IMG/VR virus record: IMGVR_UViG_3300036830_000045
Coordinates: 1-26,959 of that record
Origin: a virus
DNA length: 26,959 nt
Strand: one strand, 5' to 3'
The first letter of the stretch is position 1, and each line of letters begins with the position of its first letter. Both the position numbers and the translations under genes were made by a program. The notes under the pieces are model-generated. The model searched no databases and had not been told where the DNA came from. It worked only from the letters and a program-made list of their open reading frames with translations. Shown piece after piece: positions 4,951 through 13,636 of this stretch.

Positions 4951-7900
4951 TTACCAGGCGATGGCGGGTCTGGTGAACAGGTTCACGGCCGCGCCTGACG
5001 ATTGCGCTTTGACGACGCCGTTGACGGAGCGGACGACGAGGAAGGTTTGCGGACTGCTCGAGCCGGTGATTTTCGCGACCGTGATCCGTTCCCCGGCGAT
5101 GTTGATGTCGAACGGGAAGTCGCCGAGGTTCTGGGTGACGACGTCGGGGTTGTTCATGTTGGTGCCCGCGGCGGGGGTGAAGCTGATGTTGACGAACCCG
5201 GCGAACGGCGCCGATATGGCGGTCACCTTGAACGCCTGGCTGGTGTTGGTGGTATCGGTGAAGATGTCGCCGACGCTGATGGAGGCTGACTGGGCGGTGG
5301 TGACGATGAAATGGACGGCGTCTCCGGGGGAGCCGGAGGCAGTGAATGACCAGCCTGCGGTTGCTGTCGTTGTCCACAGGGCGTCGTCGCTGTCGACGGA
5401 CAGGCTGCCGGCGGTGCTGGTGGCGCTCGAGTGCAGGTCTGATCCGCCGGTGTCGATGTGGCCTAGGATGTCGTCTTCGACGGTGAACACCTGGTACGGG
5501 GATGCGGGGGCGCCGGCCCAGTCCATCTGCCAGATGTAGCCCCCGAGCCGTTCAGCTTGCTGCTTGACGATCTGGGTGATGCCGTCCGGGGTGATGTAGT
5601 CCGGGGTGTCGCCGACGGAGTACACGTCGCCGAGGTCGGTGCGCTGCAGGCTGGTGACCAGCGACGCGGTCGCGGCGCGGGCGAGGTCGAACTGGATCAG
5701 CGGCCACCTGTCCTCGTTGACGGTGCCGAGGTGCAGCATCCATCCGGCGGCGTTCATCAGCTGCCCGTCGGCGAACAGGTTCAGGGTGGTGTCAGTGTCG
5801 TAGGTGCCGACCCCGTCCGGGGGTGCCAGGACCGACAGGGGTCCGGATGCGAGGACGGTGCGGAAACTGGAACCATTCGTCCTGGTGGCGGTGACATCGT
5901 TCGCTGTCGTCTGGTCGTCGTCTGTGGGCTGGAATTCGCCGGCGAGATGCGCCGAGGTGTAGGTGAACGCGGCGGCCGGGTCCTGGTCATACAGGCTGGA
6001 GCGGGTGCGGTAGCCGAGTGCGAGGCCGCATTGCCGTGGCTCATACATGATGCCCATGTCGGCGGTGGCGCATTCCTGCAGCAACGTCATCGGCGTCTGC
6101 TCGGTCTGGAATCCCATCGGGGTGCTGGCTGACATCTGGCCCTGGCCGCGGAATGTTATGCCTTCTTCTTCGCACAGCCGCTGGAACCGGTCCCCGGCCG
6201 CTTCGTCCGCGTAGGCGGCCAGGGCACTCAGTGCGTCTTCGAACGCGGCCGTGGATGCGTCGGCGATGACAGCGACATGCCCGACAGCGGTGTCGGTGGC
6301 CAGGGTCAGCTCATAGTTCAGGTCGACGGCGGTGACTTTGCCGAGCGTGATAGCAGAGCCGCCCGTGTCAGTGGCGACGGTCGATGACACGGCACCGGCT
6401 GCGGCGACCCGCAGCGCTGTCGCGCCGGCCGAATCGATGGAGATGCCGACAAGGAGCTGCTGGCCGTTCGCGCCCGCATATCCCGGCGACGTCCCGGCCC
6501 GCAGCTGCCCGCTGTCGGGGGTCCACTGCTCGCACGCCAGCGTCCCTGCCAGCGCCGTCGAATACCGCAGCAGGATCTTCCCGACATCAGGGCTGGTCAT
6601 GTCAGCTTCGAGAAGGATCGTGTTCGTCACATCACCGGCAGCGGGGATGTCGATCAGCGCCATCAGCTGGTGGCCGGTTCCTGCCGTGTAGCCGGGGACT
6701 TTCCCCGTCCACGCGGTGCCGTTGAGGACCGGCAGCGGATCGGAGCATTCAAAGTCGGAGTCGGCCGCGAAGTCAGGTTTCGTGTGGGTGCCGAACACGA
6801 ACTGCATCGCCGGGTCGCCCGCCAGGCCGGACGCGAACCCGGCGGCGTTGCTGCCTTCTTCCATGCTCCAGTAAGCGACGGGGGCGTTCAATGGTGCTTT
6901 CGTCCAGTAGCGGCGCATCGCGGACTGGATCGGCCGGTTGGTGCCGGACAGGCGGCGCAGCAGCCCGTTCGCGGTCACATCCACCCACACGTAGGTGCCG
7001 GTAGGGTCCTGGCCTTTGGGCCATGCTGCGACTTCGCCGTGGAACCGGTAATCCCGGTCGCTGAGCTCGGCGGTGCCGTGAACGGTCCACGTGTTGGTGC
7101 CGTCACTGAATGACCCGGCGCCGGCGGTCTGGGTTGTGAAGTCAGGGTCGGCTTTGACGGTGCCGCCGATGCCGGACAGCAGATTGAATGCGTGGATTTT
7201 GCCGTTCATGCCGGCGACGCCGAACGGGGCCTGGTTATTCGCGATGTAGCCGAGGGTGATGCCGGCGGTGGCGTCGAACACTGTTTTGGCGCCGAGGACC
7301 TGCGCGTCCCCCAGTTGCGTCCACGTGCCGTTGATGTCGCCGGCGGTGTAGTAGGTGACGGTGCCCGTTCCGGTCGCCAGGGTGACTTTGATGGCCTGCC
7401 GCCGCAGCGCGGGGACAGGTACGGGGACGGAAGATTCGGCGTTGAACACGGCACCGGTGGTGCCGTCGCTGGACCAGGAGAACCGCAGGACGCCGTCTTC
7501 CTCCAGCTCGAGCGCCCATGACCGCTGGTTCGATGTTGCGACCCATTTCCCGGCGAGGACCTGATCCTGCCGCCAGTTATCCAGTGTCACATCGATCTGG
7601 ATTTCGGTGTCGCCTGTGATGGACAGGCCAGCGGAGTCGGGGGCGGTGGCGCCGGATACCTGGTCGTCTTCGATCCTCAGATAGCTGGCGCCTTCGGGCA
7701 CCGACACCCGCACCTGCGTGTTCATGACGAGGTCGGGGTAGTAGGCGCCGGACGGGTTCCGTGACGTGAACCGGCCATCGGAGTTATTGAGCCGCATCAC
7801 GCATTCGGATGTGTTCGTAAGCGGGGATTCGTCGGCCTGGCCGCGGGTGATCGTGATGCCAGGACTGTCTTCGTTGTTGAACACGTAATCGCTGATGTCG

Positions 7901-7962
7901 GTCCAGGTGCCGGCGAGCAGCAGTTCGGCGCGCAGGTCAACGATCACGTCGGGGAATGTCAC
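4951..7962 (-). CDS. Minor tail protein with concanavalin/LamG-like domains
   Basis: This is the largest gene, 1003 residues. It starts at a GTG whose GTGA overlaps the tape measure stop; a longer reading would only add residues from inside the tape measure gene. The N-terminal 90 residues (SDYVFNNEDSPGITITRG, then RLNNSDGRF) resemble the base-plate domain of actinophage minor tail proteins. Two regions look like LamG/concanavalin-type beta sandwiches: about 90-265, and one starting near residue 355 at NAPVAYWSMEEGS. The C-terminal part has YSVGDTPDYIT and ends in an all-beta segment. It probably forms part of the tail tip and may bind cell-surface glycans. The role comes from position and domain type. 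Confidence 0.7.
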   Translation of the reverse strand: MTFPDVIVDLRAELLLAGTWTDISDYVFNNEDSPGITITRGQADESPLTNTSECVMRLNNSDGRFTSRNPSGAYYPDLVMNTQVRVSVPEGASYLRIEDDQVSGATAPDSAGLSITGDTEIQIDVTLDNWRQDQVLAGKWVATSNQRSWALELEEDGVLRFSWSSDGTTGAVFNAESSVPVPVPALRRQAIKVTLATGTGTVTYYTAGDINGTWTQLGDAQVLGAKTVFDATAGITLGYIANNQAPFGVAGMNGKIHAFNLLSGIGGTVKADPDFTTQTAGAGSFSDGTNTWTVHGTAELSDRDYRFHGEVAAWPKGQDPTGTYVWVDVTANGLLRRLSGTNRPIQSAMRRYWTKAPLNAPVAYWSMEEGSNAAGFASGLAGDPAMQFVFGTHTKPDFAADSDFECSDPLPVLNGTAWTGKVPGYTAGTGHQLMALIDIPAAGDVTNTILLEADMTSPDVGKILLRYSTALAGTLACEQWTPDSGQLRAGTSPGYAGANGQQLLVGISIDSAGATALRVAAAGAVSSTVATDTGGSAITLGKVTAVDLNYELTLATDTAVGHVAVIADASTAAFEDALSALAAYADEAAGDRFQRLCEEEGITFRGQGQMSASTPMGFQTEQTPMTLLQECATADMGIMYEPRQCGLALGYRTRSSLYDQDPAAAFTYTSAHLAGEFQPTDDDQTTANDVTATRTNGSSFRTVLASGPLSVLAPPDGVGTYDTDTTLNLFADGQLMNAAGWMLHLGTVNEDRWPLIQFDLARAATASLVTSLQRTDLGDVYSVGDTPDYITPDGITQIVKQQAERLGGYIWQMDWAGAPASPYQVFTVEDDILGHIDTGGSDLHSSATSTAGSLSVDSDDALWTTTATAGWSFTASGSPGDAVHFIVTTAQSASISVGDIFTDTTNTSQAFKVTAISAPFAGFVNISFTPAAGTNMNNPDVVTQNLGDFPFDINIAGERITVAKITGSSSPQTFLVVRSVNGVVKAQSSGAAVNLFTRPAIAW

Positions 7963-9548
7963 CGGAACGCTACTTTGCGCTGGAACATCGCCGGGTCGCC
8001 GCCCTGAATGCGGACGCTGCGCTGCATCCACGTCCAGAACAGATGATCCAGTCCGGTCATCCCTGATCCGCCGCGGTACTCGATGACGACCCGTGCCGTG
8101 CCGCCGCCGCCCTGGCCGAGCATCCTTTCGGTGTCCGGGTTGGAGAACACCGTCGATCCGACGGGGAGGCGGACCAGTTCGCGGCCGTGCTCACCGACTT
8201 TGACGAGGCTGCCGCGGATGCCGCCGGATGCGGCCTGCCCGACGGTGCCGCCGTGCGCGAGCCCGAAGTGGGACAGGATCCCGCCGATGCCGCCGCCTAT
8301 TGACCCGATCTTCGATGTGAGGCTGCCGAGCAGGCCGATCGCTGTTTCGATGCCGGAGATGATGCTGCCGATGGTGGCGTCCCACAGGCTCGAGATGGTG
8401 GACGTGACGGTGCCCCACGCGGCGGACAGCCCGGTCGTGAACGTCTGCCATTTCGCGCCGACCTTCGACGCCGCGGCGATGATGTCAAGAAGTTTCCCGA
8501 TGACACGCCCCACCCACGCGGCGACCTGCGACAAGGGGCCGATGTTCTTGGCGAACGCGTTCGACATCAGGTTAATGAATTTCACCAGCGGCGGCATGAT
8601 CGCGTTCAGCAGCCGGGTCAGGGGCGGCAGCAGCGGCTTCAGGCCAGCGTTCAGGAGTTTCAGCATCGCCCCCGTCAGCCGCGCCCATGACGGGATCATC
8701 GGGATCAGGTTCTTCAGCACCGTCGCGAACAGGCGCCCGAGGCCGCGCAGCGACGGCATGATGTCACCGATGTCATTGCCGAACGCCTTAGCTACCCGGC
8801 CGATGATCTTGAATGCGGGGCCGAGTGCCTGCGACACGACGCTGATGATCTTGCCGATCGGCGGCAGCAGGTTCTTCAGGATGCTGCCGAGCGCCCGGAA
8901 AATCTGACTGGCCGGCCGCACCGCGGGTGCCAGTGCTTTGAACAGGCCGCCGAGCCCGTCGCCGGTCATGCCGAGGAACTTGCTGAAATTCCTGACCGCG
9001 GGGCCGGCGGCTTTCATCAGCGTGATGAACCCTGGCAGCACGCCGCGGACCAGCGACCCGATCCCCTGGACGACGGGCGCGATGTCGGGCGCGATGGCTT
9101 TGAACACCTGCCGCAAGCCAGGCAGCACCGACCCGGTGATGATCTGCCGCAGGTCAGCGAACGCCCCGATCAGCGGCGTGATCAGCGGCCGGGCAGCCTG
9201 CCGGAACAACGGCAGGAGACCGCCGAGGAACTGGTGAAACGCGCCGTACAAAGGTCCCTGGGATTTTTTGGTGCCGACCAGGATCCCGGCACCCAGCGCG
9301 ATCCCGGCGAGCACGCCCGACGCCCCCATCACGGCAGGCAGGCTCGCAAGTCCGGCGGTGATGCCGGTCAGGATCGACCCGGCTTTCAGCCCGGCGAGGA
9401 ACCTTTCAGCGAATGACCGGCCGCCGTTCTGCCCGGATTGCCCGATCCGCCGCGACGAGTTATCGACCTCGCGTTCAAACCTGCGGATCTCGGTGACCGC
9501 GCCGGCGTCGTTCATCTTGACGCGGATCTCTATCTCATTCGCCGCCAT
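7959..9548 (-). CDS. Tape measure protein
   Basis: The protein has 529 residues. It begins NEIEIRVKMNDAGAVTEI, the usual start of actinophage tape measures. Long amphipathic and hydrophobic helices rich in Leu, Ile, Gly and Pro follow (repeated LLPPIGKI and LKPLLPPLTRLL style segments), and a small globular C-terminus carries AHGGTVGQAASGG and VGEHGRELVRLP. I chose the ATG at 9548, nine bases after AGGAGG; a GTG three codons upstream lies too close to that site. It overlaps the end of the frameshifted chaperone, as usual. At about 0.15 nm per residue, the family rule predicts a tail of roughly 80 nm. Confidence 0.9.
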   Translation of the reverse strand: MAANEIEIRVKMNDAGAVTEIRRFEREVDNSSRRIGQSGQNGGRSFAERFLAGLKAGSILTGITAGLASLPAVMGASGVLAGIALGAGILVGTKKSQGPLYGAFHQFLGGLLPLFRQAARPLITPLIGAFADLRQIITGSVLPGLRQVFKAIAPDIAPVVQGIGSLVRGVLPGFITLMKAAGPAVRNFSKFLGMTGDGLGGLFKALAPAVRPASQIFRALGSILKNLLPPIGKIISVVSQALGPAFKIIGRVAKAFGNDIGDIMPSLRGLGRLFATVLKNLIPMIPSWARLTGAMLKLLNAGLKPLLPPLTRLLNAIMPPLVKFINLMSNAFAKNIGPLSQVAAWVGRVIGKLLDIIAAASKVGAKWQTFTTGLSAAWGTVTSTISSLWDATIGSIISGIETAIGLLGSLTSKIGSIGGGIGGILSHFGLAHGGTVGQAASGGIRGSLVKVGEHGRELVRLPVGSTVFSNPDTERMLGQGGGGTARVVIEYRGGSGMTGLDHLFWTWMQRSVRIQGGDPAMFQRKVAFR

Positions 9549-10106
9549 ACTCGTCACCTCCTTCCTCAGGCAGCCTGGCCAGGGCTTCTATCTGCAGCAG
9601 CCTCAGCACGCTGGCGTCTTCGGCCAGCACCTCCGACGGCAGCTTGTGCCACCGGTCACACAAACCCAGCACTGTCCTCGCGTACGTCAGCTCACGCGGC
9701 TCGAGACTGGATGCAGGGGCTCCATCGGAAGTGATAGCGCCAGGCCCGAGGGCGGCAATGGGCGCGTACCGTTCGATGGCATCGGCAAAGGGGTATCAAC
9801 GCCGACGACTGCTTCCTGCCATGCTTCGATGATCGCCTTCACGAAGTGGTATTCGAGGGTCAGCAAACCGTCGGCGGTGGCCGGCAGGATCCCGCCGTCA
9901 CCGTCGCCTACGTTCCACGAATGCAGGTATCCGGCGACCCGGCCGAGCAGCTGCCGCACCTGTTCCGTGGTGGCGGCGGTTTCTGTCTGCTCGGTGATGT
10001 CCAGCAGTTCACCGGTCGAGACAGGTTTCATCAGCACTTCAAGGCCGTCGTATTCGGCGCCTTCGAAATGCAGCCGGTACTTTTTGCGCTGCGGTTCATA
10101 CACCAT
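9535..10106 (-). CDS. Tail assembly chaperone, long form made by -1 frameshift
   Basis: A -1 slip at CCCTTTG (9786-9792) in the short chaperone frame joins its first 106 residues to an 84-residue extension. The extension has a conserved-looking PFADAIERYAP start, then EPRELTYARTVLGL, CDRWHKLPSEVL and a LLQIEALARLPEEGG helix, and stops at 9535-9537 inside the tape measure start. The extension frame has a stop just upstream of the slip site (9796-9798) and no good start. It therefore fits the lambda G/GT arrangement, in which a small fraction of ribosomes make the long form that binds the tape measure during tail assembly. The overall product is 190 residues. Confidence 0.85.
9687..10106 (-). 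CDS. Tail assembly chaperone, short form
   Basis: The unshifted product has 139 residues. The first 106 form the chaperone domain (YEPQRKKYRLHFEGAEYDG, then KPVSTGELLDITEQTE and a helical stretch HFVKAIIEAWQEAVVGVDTP). The last 33, after the slippery site, are Pro/Leu/Ser-rich and probably unstructured. It follows a tail-tube-like gene by 3 bp and precedes the tape measure, the classical position for the lambda gpG equivalent. It coats the tape measure before tube polymerisation and is absent from the mature tail. Confidence 0.85.
   Translation of the reverse strand: MVYEPQRKKYRLHFEGAEYDGLEVLMKPVSTGELLDITEQTETAATTEQVRQLLGRVAGYLHSWNVGDGDGGILPATADGLLTLEYHFVKAIIEAWQEAVVGVDTPLPMPSNGTRPLPPSGLALSLPMEPLHPVSSRVS
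9786..9792 (-). other. Programmed -1 frameshift slippery site CCCTTTG
   Basis: Read on the minus strand in the chaperone frame, the heptamer is C CCT TTG, so P- and A-site tRNAs can re-pair as CCC and TTT after a one-base slip. This is a canonical X XXY YYZ motif. It lies just downstream of the stop that closes the extension frame (9796-9798), so the two frames overlap only where slippage is needed. Confidence 0.85.
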
Positions 10107-10109
10107 CGG

Positions 10110-10526
10110 TCACGCCCACGTCGGCACGGTGCCGTCGGACAGGACACCTGGCGCCGATGCGGTGAGCTCGCCGGATGCTGACCGGTTCACCTGATAGTCG
10201 GTGAACAGCACCTCGCACGCAAGCACCGGCGTTGAGCCGCTGGTGGGTTTGATGCTGGTGGTGCGGGCCACCGACGTCGACGGCACCGTGGAGAAGATGG
10301 CATGCTGCCGGTCCGCGTCGTTGTTGAACGCCATGTTGAACGTGACGGAATAGTCGGCGAGGAGCAGCAGCCGTTCGTTCGCCAGTTTGTCGACACCGGT
10401 GACGTCCTGCACGCCGCGGGGGGTGGCGAACTGGAAATCAGTGATGTCGTTGCTGATCGTTTTCGCGGTGCCGCTCGAGTTGTCGACGGCGATGGTGGCG
10501 CCGAGCCCGGTGAGCTTGCCTGCCAT
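10110..10526 (-). CDS. Tail-tube-like protein (second copy)
   Basis: The protein has 138 residues, starts with ATG after GAGGGA, and begins MAGKLTGLG like the larger tail protein encoded two genes upstream. It is all-beta with the features of a siphovirus tail tube subunit: an N-terminal ITDFQFATPRG and VTGVDKLANER segment, a central YSVTFNMAFN strand and a C-terminal VLFTDYQVNRSASGEL. It lies directly before the chaperone genes, where the major tail protein is usual. It could be the main tube subunit or a tube-capping variant. Having two such genes is unusual. Confidence 0.65.
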   Translation of the reverse strand: MAGKLTGLGATIAVDNSSGTAKTISNDITDFQFATPRGVQDVTGVDKLANERLLLLADYSVTFNMAFNNDADRQHAIFSTVPSTSVARTTSIKPTSGSTPVLACEVLFTDYQVNRSASGELTASAPGVLSDGTVPTWA

Positions 10527-10538
10527 TGTGTCCCTCTT

Positions 10539-10973
10539 CTACTGTTGTGCTCTCGCGAGCTTGTCCTGATGGTCGCCGAAGTCGTTAGCCCACGCGTCGA
10601 ACCCGGAATGGCGCAGCGCCGGTGTCTGGCGGGGGTTACCGCGGTAGTCGCCGCCGCGGACCAGGAACACGCCCGGTTCGTCAGCCCAGACCCAGTGCTC
10701 ATGCTGGCCTGCGAACGCTTCCTGACCGGGTCCGAACGTGAACCTGGCCAGGCCGCCAGGGTCGCGTTCCTCCCGCCACGACCTGGACCGGTCATGCCGG
10801 ATGTATTCGGCTTGCGGCGAGTCGGCGGGGACGATGGTCTGCCACCCGAACCGCCAGGCGTCGCATCCGGCTTCGGTGCAGGTGCCCCGGCGGCGGCCAC
10901 GCCGGGACCGTGCGATCACATACGTCTTATAGGCCGCCGCCGGGAGTGCTGGCGGGATCCGGTACAGGCCCAT
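10539..10973 (-). CDS. Hypothetical protein between the two tail-tube-like genes
   Basis: The 144-residue protein is basic at the N-terminus (SRRGRRRG), followed by CTEAGCDAWRFGW with a C-x4-C pair and then a Trp/His/Asp-rich region (HEHWVWADEPGVFLVRGGDY). The start overlaps the previous stop (TGATG). It is cytoplasmic by composition, and the Cys pair with nearby His could bind a metal. No family is recognised, but the tail-module position suggests a structural or assembly role. Confidence 0.6.
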   Translation of the reverse strand: MGLYRIPPALPAAAYKTYVIARSRRGRRRGTCTEAGCDAWRFGWQTIVPADSPQAEYIRHDRSRSWREERDPGGLARFTFGPGQEAFAGQHEHWVWADEPGVFLVRGGDYRGNPRQTPALRHSGFDAWANDFGDHQDKLARAQQ

Positions 10974-11710
10974 CAGAACGTCACCGCCGTCTGGTTGACG
11001 ACGATCATGACGGCGAACGACACCGACGTGAACCCGCCGCTAGTGCTGGTGACGACCTTGAAAAACTCGTTCACCGTCCCGGTTGCGGTGCCCCGCTGCG
11101 CTGTCTGCGCGGCCGTGACCGCGCTGAACGCGATCAGGTCGGCGTAGGTGCCGCCGCTGGTGGCGCAATGCCGGACCTTAATCGTCACGTCGGTGCCAGT
11201 GAACGCAGTCACCTGGAGGTAAGCCTGCGCGCCATTGGAACCCGCGGCGAGGTTGTCGAACGCGGTGCCGGTCGTCGCGGTGGCGTCGGTGCGCAGCCCG
11301 GCCGTCAGCTGGGTGCCCCACTCGAGGCCGAACTGGTCGGAGGTGACTGACACGGCACCCATCAGGGAACCGTCGTTGCCGCGGTTCCAGTCATAGTTGA
11401 CCTGCTTGCCATTACATGACGCGGCCGCGTTCCCCACGACGGTGCCGTTGAAATACGTCGCGATCACATCAGCGGTCGGCAACGGTGACAAGGCTGCGTG
11501 CGCGGCCGCAGTGTCGGCATTCATGAACGTGGCGAAATCCATGCCGCCGTCACGCAGGCCGCCCTGACGTTCATAGGCGGACTTCTTGATGCCGGTGAAG
11601 TCGAGCGCGGCCGGGCCGCCGTGGACGGGGCCGAGGCTGTTGACGTCACCGGACAGGTCGTAGCCGCCGATGTAGAAGTTGTCGCCGAGCCCGGTCAGTT
11701 TCCCGGCCAT
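10973..11710 (-). CDS. Major tail protein candidate
   Basis: The protein has 245 residues, starting at an ATG that overlaps the tail terminator stop (ATGA). I preferred it to an ATG six codons upstream because the paralogue at 10526 begins with the same MAGKLTGLG. The first 150 residues form a tail-tube-like beta domain (YDLSGDVNSLG, GGPAALDFTGI, ERQGGLRDGGMDF, YDWNRGNDGSL, FGLEWGTQLTAG). The C-terminal 90 residues form a separate beta sandwich (QVTAFTGTDVTIKVRH), as in surface-exposed tail domains. This family recurs in actinophages at the major tail protein position. Confidence 0.7.
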   Translation of the reverse strand: MAGKLTGLGDNFYIGGYDLSGDVNSLGPVHGGPAALDFTGIKKSAYERQGGLRDGGMDFATFMNADTAAAHAALSPLPTADVIATYFNGTVVGNAAASCNGKQVNYDWNRGNDGSLMGAVSVTSDQFGLEWGTQLTAGLRTDATATTGTAFDNLAAGSNGAQAYLQVTAFTGTDVTIKVRHCATSGGTYADLIAFSAVTAAQTAQRGTATGTVNEFFKVVTSTSGGFTSVSFAVMIVVNQTAVTF

Positions 11711-12174
11711 CAGGGCACCTCGCTCCACAGGTCATTGATGATGACGGGGATCACGAATTCAGCGACCCGGAACGTCTTGTCCTCAATCTGCAGGTACTGC
11801 GATGTCACCTCGAGTGCCTGCCCTTCCATCCCGATCAGATCCACAGCCCGTGCCTGGCCGGCCAGGCTGAAATCGCCGGACAAGGCCGCGAGGAACGCGC
11901 ACGACGCAGACAGCAGCTGCGGGTCCTGGTTGTCTTCGGCTTTCTCGAGCAGCGACGCGTAGATGCGGGCCTGGAACGTGACCCGGCCGGACACGGCGGC
12001 GAGGCCGGATGACTGGACGGGGTCCAGGGACTGCCACCAGATCGCCAGCGACATCCCGGTGCCGGGCGGCGACTTCGGCTCGTGGGTGATGACACGCCGG
12101 AACTGCCCCAGCCGCTGACCGACAGACTGGAGTTCGGCGAACACCCCCATGACTGCGGCCTGGTTGAATGTCAC
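11710..12174 (-). CDS. Tail terminator
   Basis: This 154-residue protein starts at a GTG overlapping the stop of the HK97 gp10-like gene (GTGA), and its own stop overlaps the next ATG. It has an N-terminal helix (FNQAAVMGVFAELQSVGQRL) and then alternating strands (VTFQARIYASLLEK, LEVTSQYLQIEDKTFRV). Order in the operon (adaptor, gp10-like, this gene, tail tube) matches the tail terminator that caps the tube and joins it to the neck. Assignment rests mainly on order, length and fold pattern. Confidence 0.65.
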   Translation of the reverse strand: MTFNQAAVMGVFAELQSVGQRLGQFRRVITHEPKSPPGTGMSLAIWWQSLDPVQSSGLAAVSGRVTFQARIYASLLEKAEDNQDPQLLSASCAFLAALSGDFSLAGQARAVDLIGMEGQALEVTSQYLQIEDKTFRVAEFVIPVIINDLWSEVP

Positions 12175-12578
12175 ACCCGGCCGCCCATCTCCGGGATGTA
12201 ACGCGCCAGGATTTCCTGCGCCCGTTTCTTCGACTGCCGCTGCACGAGGTTCTTCACGACCCGGAATGTGTGATAACCCTTGAACCGGGTCGTGAAGTTA
12301 CGTTTGCTGGTGCCTTCCAGCCACGGCCACCACACTTCGCCCTTGTTGCTGTCACCATGCACCCAGAACGCGGAGCCGCGTTCGAACACGCGGACATGCC
12401 GGGCAGCGGTCCCGGTGTTACGACCTGATCTGTTCATGCGGCGGGCTCGGCGCTGGATTTCCTGTTGCGCCTGATGCGCTAGTTCTTCTTCGACGGCGCG
12501 GGTGTAGTCCTGCATGGCGTTGATGGCCAGGCCGTCGAACATGGGGCCGCGGACACGCACCGAATAACTGCCGGCCAT
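12171..12578 (-). CDS. HK97 gp10-like neck/tail completion protein
   Basis: The protein has 135 residues. It has the signature of the HK97 gp10 family: a mid helix rich in Arg and Gln (AVEEELAHQAQQEIQRRARR), a long loop with NRSGRNTG, a WVHGDSN and WWPWLEGTSKRNF stretch, and a basic C-terminal helix. It probably binds the neck-tail junction. Start and stop overlap both neighbours (ATGA and GTGA). The order, between head-tail adaptor and tail terminator, agrees. Confidence 0.7.
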   Translation of the reverse strand: MAGSYSVRVRGPMFDGLAINAMQDYTRAVEEELAHQAQQEIQRRARRMNRSGRNTGTAARHVRVFERGSAFWVHGDSNKGEVWWPWLEGTSKRNFTTRFKGYHTFRVVKNLVQRQSKKRAQEILARYIPEMGGRV

Positions 12579-13636
12579 CAGATCACGCCCTTCCGGGCCT
12601 GACGGCCGTATCCGGTGACAGCTTCAGCCCACAAGTCGGCGAGGCCGCCGCCAGGTGCGGGCATCGCCATGTCGGGGCCGCCGACCGTGCGGGCGTAGCC
12701 GGAGGTTTCCTGCAGCACCCTGTTCACGGCTTCAGCGATGGCGAGGTCACGAACCAGCGACGGCGGCCGGTGCCGCGAAACCGTGTCACCGCTGTCGTGG
12801 GTGGCGGCCGTTGACCCGAGCTGGCCGCGCAGCACCGTCAGCGACCGGGCAGCGTAGATCGTGCCGGACGTGTGGGCGGCGAGGACGGTGCCGTCCCATG
12901 CCCGTTTGACGGTCAGGTTGTTGCCGGTGATGTCAGTAACCAGGCACCGTTCCGCGTCGAACTGCAGCACCTCACCGACAGCGAACACGGTGCCGTCAGC
13001 GACCGCCAGCACATTATCTGACGCCGTGTCGGACGTGAACCCGGCGAAACTCACCCCCGTCGACGCCATCTTCTTGTCCGACACGATCATCCGTTCCGTG
13101 CCGACGATGAGGAGGTCACCGACGCCGCATGCGGCGCCGTTGCTGACCGTGACAGTGCCGCTGGTGGTGTCGGTGATATCGGCGGTGAGCGTGCCCGCGG
13201 GGTCACTGTCGTCGGTGAATCCCCACGTCCCGGTCACCGCGACGGACAGCTGCGGCGTGTTGCCGCCGCTGAACGTCGCCGACGTGGACAAGTCAAGCTC
13301 GAGGTGGGTGAACGGGTAACCGGGGCGCCGGTTGTTCGGCAGGAAGAACACCTGGTCGATCGGTACTGCGACGCCGCCGGATGTGACCTCGCTGGCGGTG
13401 ATGAGGTCCCACTGGCCGAACCAGATGCGCCACGGCGCGGTGCCGCGGCTGTCCGGCCAGTCGAACTTGTAGACGGCGTCGATGGGGTAGAACACGCGGT
13501 GCAGGTGGCTTTCGATGGTGCGGGCGACGGACTGGATGGCGCGGTCCACCTGGAGACTGTCGATGGCGGTGTCAGCGAAGTCGGCGGCACGCTGCACGTC
13601 TTCACGGCTGCAGTAACACGGCGTGTACACGGTCAC
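12578..13636 (-). CDS. Head-tail adaptor protein, enlarged
   Basis: The protein has 352 residues, starting at a GTG that overlaps the upstream stop (GTGA) with GGAGG ten bases before; an ATG nine bases upstream would lie too close to that site. The N-terminal 70 residues (CSREDVQRAADFADTAID, SVARTIESHLHRVF) match gp6/gp15-type head-tail connectors, which are helical rings under the portal. Residues about 150-290 are a beta-rich insertion with two similar units ending WDGTVLAAHTSGTIY and LGSTAATHDSGDTV. A helical C-terminus follows (SLVRDLAIAEAVNRVLQETS). Typical adaptors are 100-200 residues, so this one carries an additional domain. Confidence 0.65.
   Translation of the reverse strand: MTVYTPCYCSREDVQRAADFADTAIDSLQVDRAIQSVARTIESHLHRVFYPIDAVYKFDWPDSRGTAPWRIWFGQWDLITASEVTSGGVAVPIDQVFFLPNNRRPGYPFTHLELDLSTSATFSGGNTPQLSVAVTGTWGFTDDSDPAGTLTADITDTTSGTVTVSNGAACGVGDLLIVGTERMIVSDKKMASTGVSFAGFTSDTASDNVLAVADGTVFAVGEVLQFDAERCLVTDITGNNLTVKRAWDGTVLAAHTSGTIYAARSLTVLRGQLGSTAATHDSGDTVSRHRPPSLVRDLAIAEAVNRVLQETSGYARTVGGPDMAMPAPGGGLADLWAEAVTGYGRQARKGVI

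Noticed and set aside
4343-5377. Long N-terminal extension of the 199-residue tail protein
   Set aside because: The added part overlaps the large tail gene in another frame and is Arg/His-rich; a good ATG with AAGGAGA at 4942 gives a plausible protein.
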